Shown in pieces: positions 61,190 to 64,000 of a stretch of DNA of 64,000 nucleotides (position 1 is its first letter; every line of letters starts with the position of its first letter). The notes under the pieces were generated by a model that saw only the letters and a list, made by a program, of their open reading frames with translations, made no database searches and had not been told where the DNA came from. The stretch is from Phoronis australis (Eukaryota; Phoronida; Phoronidae). Location of the stretch: positions 254,624 to 318,623 of the forward strand of contig NMRA01000310.1 of the NCBI GenBank assembly GCA_002633005.1. The letters run 5' to 3'. Position numbers and translations under genes: made by a program.

Positions 61190-61535
61190 CAGCAAAAATT
61201 CTCCTGTTTGGTACAGTGAAAAAGTTATTATTTTGCTCAAGGTCAGAGCGTGTGCCAACGTTTAGAAATTTAGGCAATATTGGCCATCCCACATTCAGGA
61301 ATTACGATCAATGACACACAATCATTTAGCTCGATGTCGTGACAACGTTGCGTCAGTGGTCATTTTCAACGATTTTATCATCTTCCTGGCATATTTTCAG
61401 TCTGTTATACAAAGTTCAGTGTCCGATATTTCTGTTAAAAAAAATACATGAATGCCAAATTCACCTATGTCCAAATCTTTAGAATCAAGAAAATTAAATT
61501 TTAGAGACTGTTCCAAACTGGAGAATTTTTACCTG
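61190..61535. mobile_element. Non-autonomous transposon, AAATTCTCC ends, copy A
   Basis: The left end CAGCAAAAATTCTCCTGTTT and the right end AACTGGAGAATTTTTACCTG are inverted repeats; TACAGTG and ACTGTT follow on inside. The interior shares TTTTGCTCAAGGTCAGAGC and CCAAATCTT-AGAATC-AGAAAA blocks with copy B at 62212-62709. Confidence 0.75.
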
Positions 61536-62211
61536 CATTGTGTTCTATTCAGTATATTGTTCGAGTTGAAAGGATCGAATTTAACGATGACCTTCAAAGG
61601 TATAATTTGCTAAATATCAGTCTCAACAAATACCTTGTTCTTGTGAGCACACTTCTCATACACAGATGTAATTACCAGCTAATTAACAGAATGGTAATTA
61701 CTGAGTCTGTAGCCCACGTAAAAGTAATTCCTTCGGTATTGAACTGATTTGGTCATTCAGGTTATTATCCACCTGGAACTATAAACTTGTAATTGTTTTC
61801 AAACCCTTAGCCTGACTTGACATCATTTCACTGACTTGTGACTTTCAATTTCGACTTCCCTGGATGTTGAGTTGGATGTAGTGAAGTCTCTTTTTCTTTT
61901 ATTTTTCTTATATTAAGTAACAGTAGCCTCTTGATAACAAATGAATGAGCTTAAGTGTGATAATCCATATCTAACGGTCGTTGGCGGTGCTGCAATAGGT
62001 GCCGTTATTCTGTTATTCTGTAGCTAAATTGAACACCTGATGTTGCCTTTGAGCTCCATTGTACCAATATCCTGGTTCAATTTTTAATGTCATGTTTTTA
62101 TAGACAAGCACCTAAACAATCAATAAATCTCATAACGATGGGTGAAGAATGTATACAACTGTTCATACAGATCTTCATTCAAGAGGTTAGAGGAGACCCG
62201 TTTGCTAACTA

Positions 62212-62709
62212 CAGTAAGAATTCTCCAGTTTAGGACAGTGGGAAATTGGTTGTTTTGCTCAAGGTCAGAGCTTGTACAAAATTTTAGATCATTCACCTCT
62301 ACATTACACACTATGGGGACACCTGGGGGCTATTTTTACTTTTCGGCACTTTCAGTATTTTGTTTTTGTTTCTTGTTTACACGCTACAGATCGCAATTTT
62401 TATCAAATCACCGCGAAATTTACACACAACCTGTGTCTCGTGAATGGCTCGAAGCCTATTTTTGTCATGATCAGATTCAAGATGGTGGATGTAGTGGCCA
62501 TTTTGTTTTCAAATTCAGATTTAATTTTACAAACTGCCTAGTGTTTTTTGGACTCTGTTGATACAAAATGCAGTTGCCGATTTTTGAGAAATATGGTGGC
62601 CTAAATCGCCCATATCCCAATCTTCAGAATCCAGAAAAATCAATTTCAGCTTGAATGTTGGGTGGCCCAAATTTTAGGGACTGTCCAAACTGGAGAATGT
62701 TTATCCCAG
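62212..62709. mobile_element. Non-autonomous transposon, AATTCTCC ends, copy B
   Basis: CAGTAAGAATTCTCCAGTTT at the left is mirrored by AAACTGGAGAATGTTTATCC near the right end. About 498 bp; the open frames inside are not related between copies A and B, so no protein is inferred. Flanks GCTAACTA and AGCTTACAA are only roughly similar. Confidence 0.7.
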
Positions 62710-64000
62710 AGCTTACAAGAAGAGCATTGAACTTGGGTACTGATTTACTAATTACTTGGTAACAGTAAATATACAATCGCACTCTGGCATACAACTGGTT
62801 TGTAGTGCCTAATAACCTTACGTACATACCATATCCTGTTAACCCCATTTCTTGACCAACATCGCAGCTAATTTTTCCTCTAAGTGCAGAAATTAAGTTA
62901 ATTGAGAATTTGTAATCTCTAGTGTACACTGAAGGAGGTATCATCTTAGTAGACTGTATTGAATACTATTGCAGGCAATGTTGCTGATGTGTACTCGTTT
63001 CACAGTAGTTCAAACCGAGCCTCTTTTCGCCGATCTACAGGTCAGGAAGTACCCTTTAACTAAAGAAATACTTTTGTGAGCCAAATTTGCTTCACAGATC
63101 TGTCACATAACCAGACGGTGGTCTGTTGTTGTGCCAAGGACTATTTACGAATGAATTTAAAATTGAGAAATATTTTTTCTTATTGATCGGTATAATGCCA
63201 AACCACCTGCATTGGCCATCATTAAAAAGGCATTGAGTTAACTGAGTACCTTTGTACAAAAGGATTACTTCATTTTGGATTGCTTTGTAGAATACAAAGT
63301 TTTATTCCATGAAACCATATGTTTTAAGATTATTTGTTTAGTGAGGAGAAACATATTTAATCGGAAATAACCCAAAATGGTTGCTGTTACATGTGCCGTT
63401 TCTTATTCTAAAAATCATGTTTTACGGAAGGTGGCCGTAACTTTCACAAACACGAAAATTCCGTTGTTGGATATTAGCCACAAAAGTGTATCTGGGATTT
63501 ATCTTTTGTGCATCTTGCCTCGAGGTCTTAGCTATCAATCTCAGATGTCAAAAATCTACTCTTCCGAATGAATTCCGGTGAGTATTGATACTGTCAATTT
63601 TTACCATTTCTTAATACAAAATAGTCTAATGTTATACAGTATCTTAGAAAAATGTACAAATTTGTTAACGTGATATCTCAGAACTGTGTGGTCAGATTGA
63701 AATGGAACTTTGTTATGCCATGCGTTATACACTGTTCTATAATACAATGTTAGGTATTGTTTTAAAAGTGATCCATCTTTTAAAGAGAGGATATGAAAAA
63801 TATGACGTGTTATTATGAATAAATTCATATTTTTTTAGAAATACTTCTACTTGAAAGACTTGATTTTACATTTTCCAGCAAAAGTTGCATATACCAACTA
63901 TGTTGATTTTTATAAAAATGCGTTAACATTTACGTAGTTAGATAATTAAAATATTAACATCAACATATTAAAAGTTGGCATAGACTGTGCAACACTGTGG
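62710..64000. other. No feature recognised
   Basis: The stretch is AT-rich with only short open frames. I see no exon chain, RNA gene or defined repeat here. Confidence 0.6.

Overview
The window is nuclear DNA from a multicellular animal. It is AT-rich, the genes have many small GT-AG exons and kilobase introns, polyadenylation signals are AATAAA, and the intergenic DNA is full of short non-autonomous transposons. Two genes encode motile-cilium proteins, and a third belongs to the nose-resistant-to-fluoxetine acyltransferase family, which is abundant in invertebrates. I read it as an invertebrate, perhaps a marine one such as a deuterostome or lophotrochozoan, but cannot name the species. The assembly has two N gaps (21764-22000 and 60752-60876) and a single N at 27294.

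Layout: 1-7144 is gene-poor and holds a large foldback repeat plus one weak orphan-exon candidate. 7145-15648 (+) is a complete ODAD3/CCDC151 in 10 exons, 542 aa. 16415-21484 (-) is PIGC in six visible exons; the first coding exon is missing and probably lies in the gap at 21764-22000. 23673-31973 (+) is a complete CFAP157 in 10 exons, 560 aa. 36577-52096 (-) is a complete NRF-6-like membrane acyltransferase in 15 exons, 741 aa. 52097-64000 contains no gene I can name; it is repeat-rich, with one weak two-exon candidate at 58513-59472. ODAD3 and PIGC end tail to tail, PIGC and CFAP157 are head to head, and CFAP157 and the acyltransferase gene end tail to tail, with polyadenylation signals only about 30 bp apart.

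Function: ODAD3 docks outer dynein arms on axonemes and CFAP157 is a basal-body/axoneme coiled-coil protein, so two cilium genes flank the housekeeping GPI-anchor gene PIGC. The acyltransferase gene has no obvious link to them.

The most unusual observation is that tandem duplications run across 3' splice sites in three separate exons: CFAP157 exon 8 (two acceptors 76 bp apart, the upstream one leading to an immediate stop), acyltransferase exon 2 (three acceptors 36 and 35 bp apart, one of them in frame), and acyltransferase exon 6 (five acceptors about 120 bp apart). The window also holds several recognisable families of small inverted-repeat elements, some with target-site duplications, and tRNA-like SINE heads.
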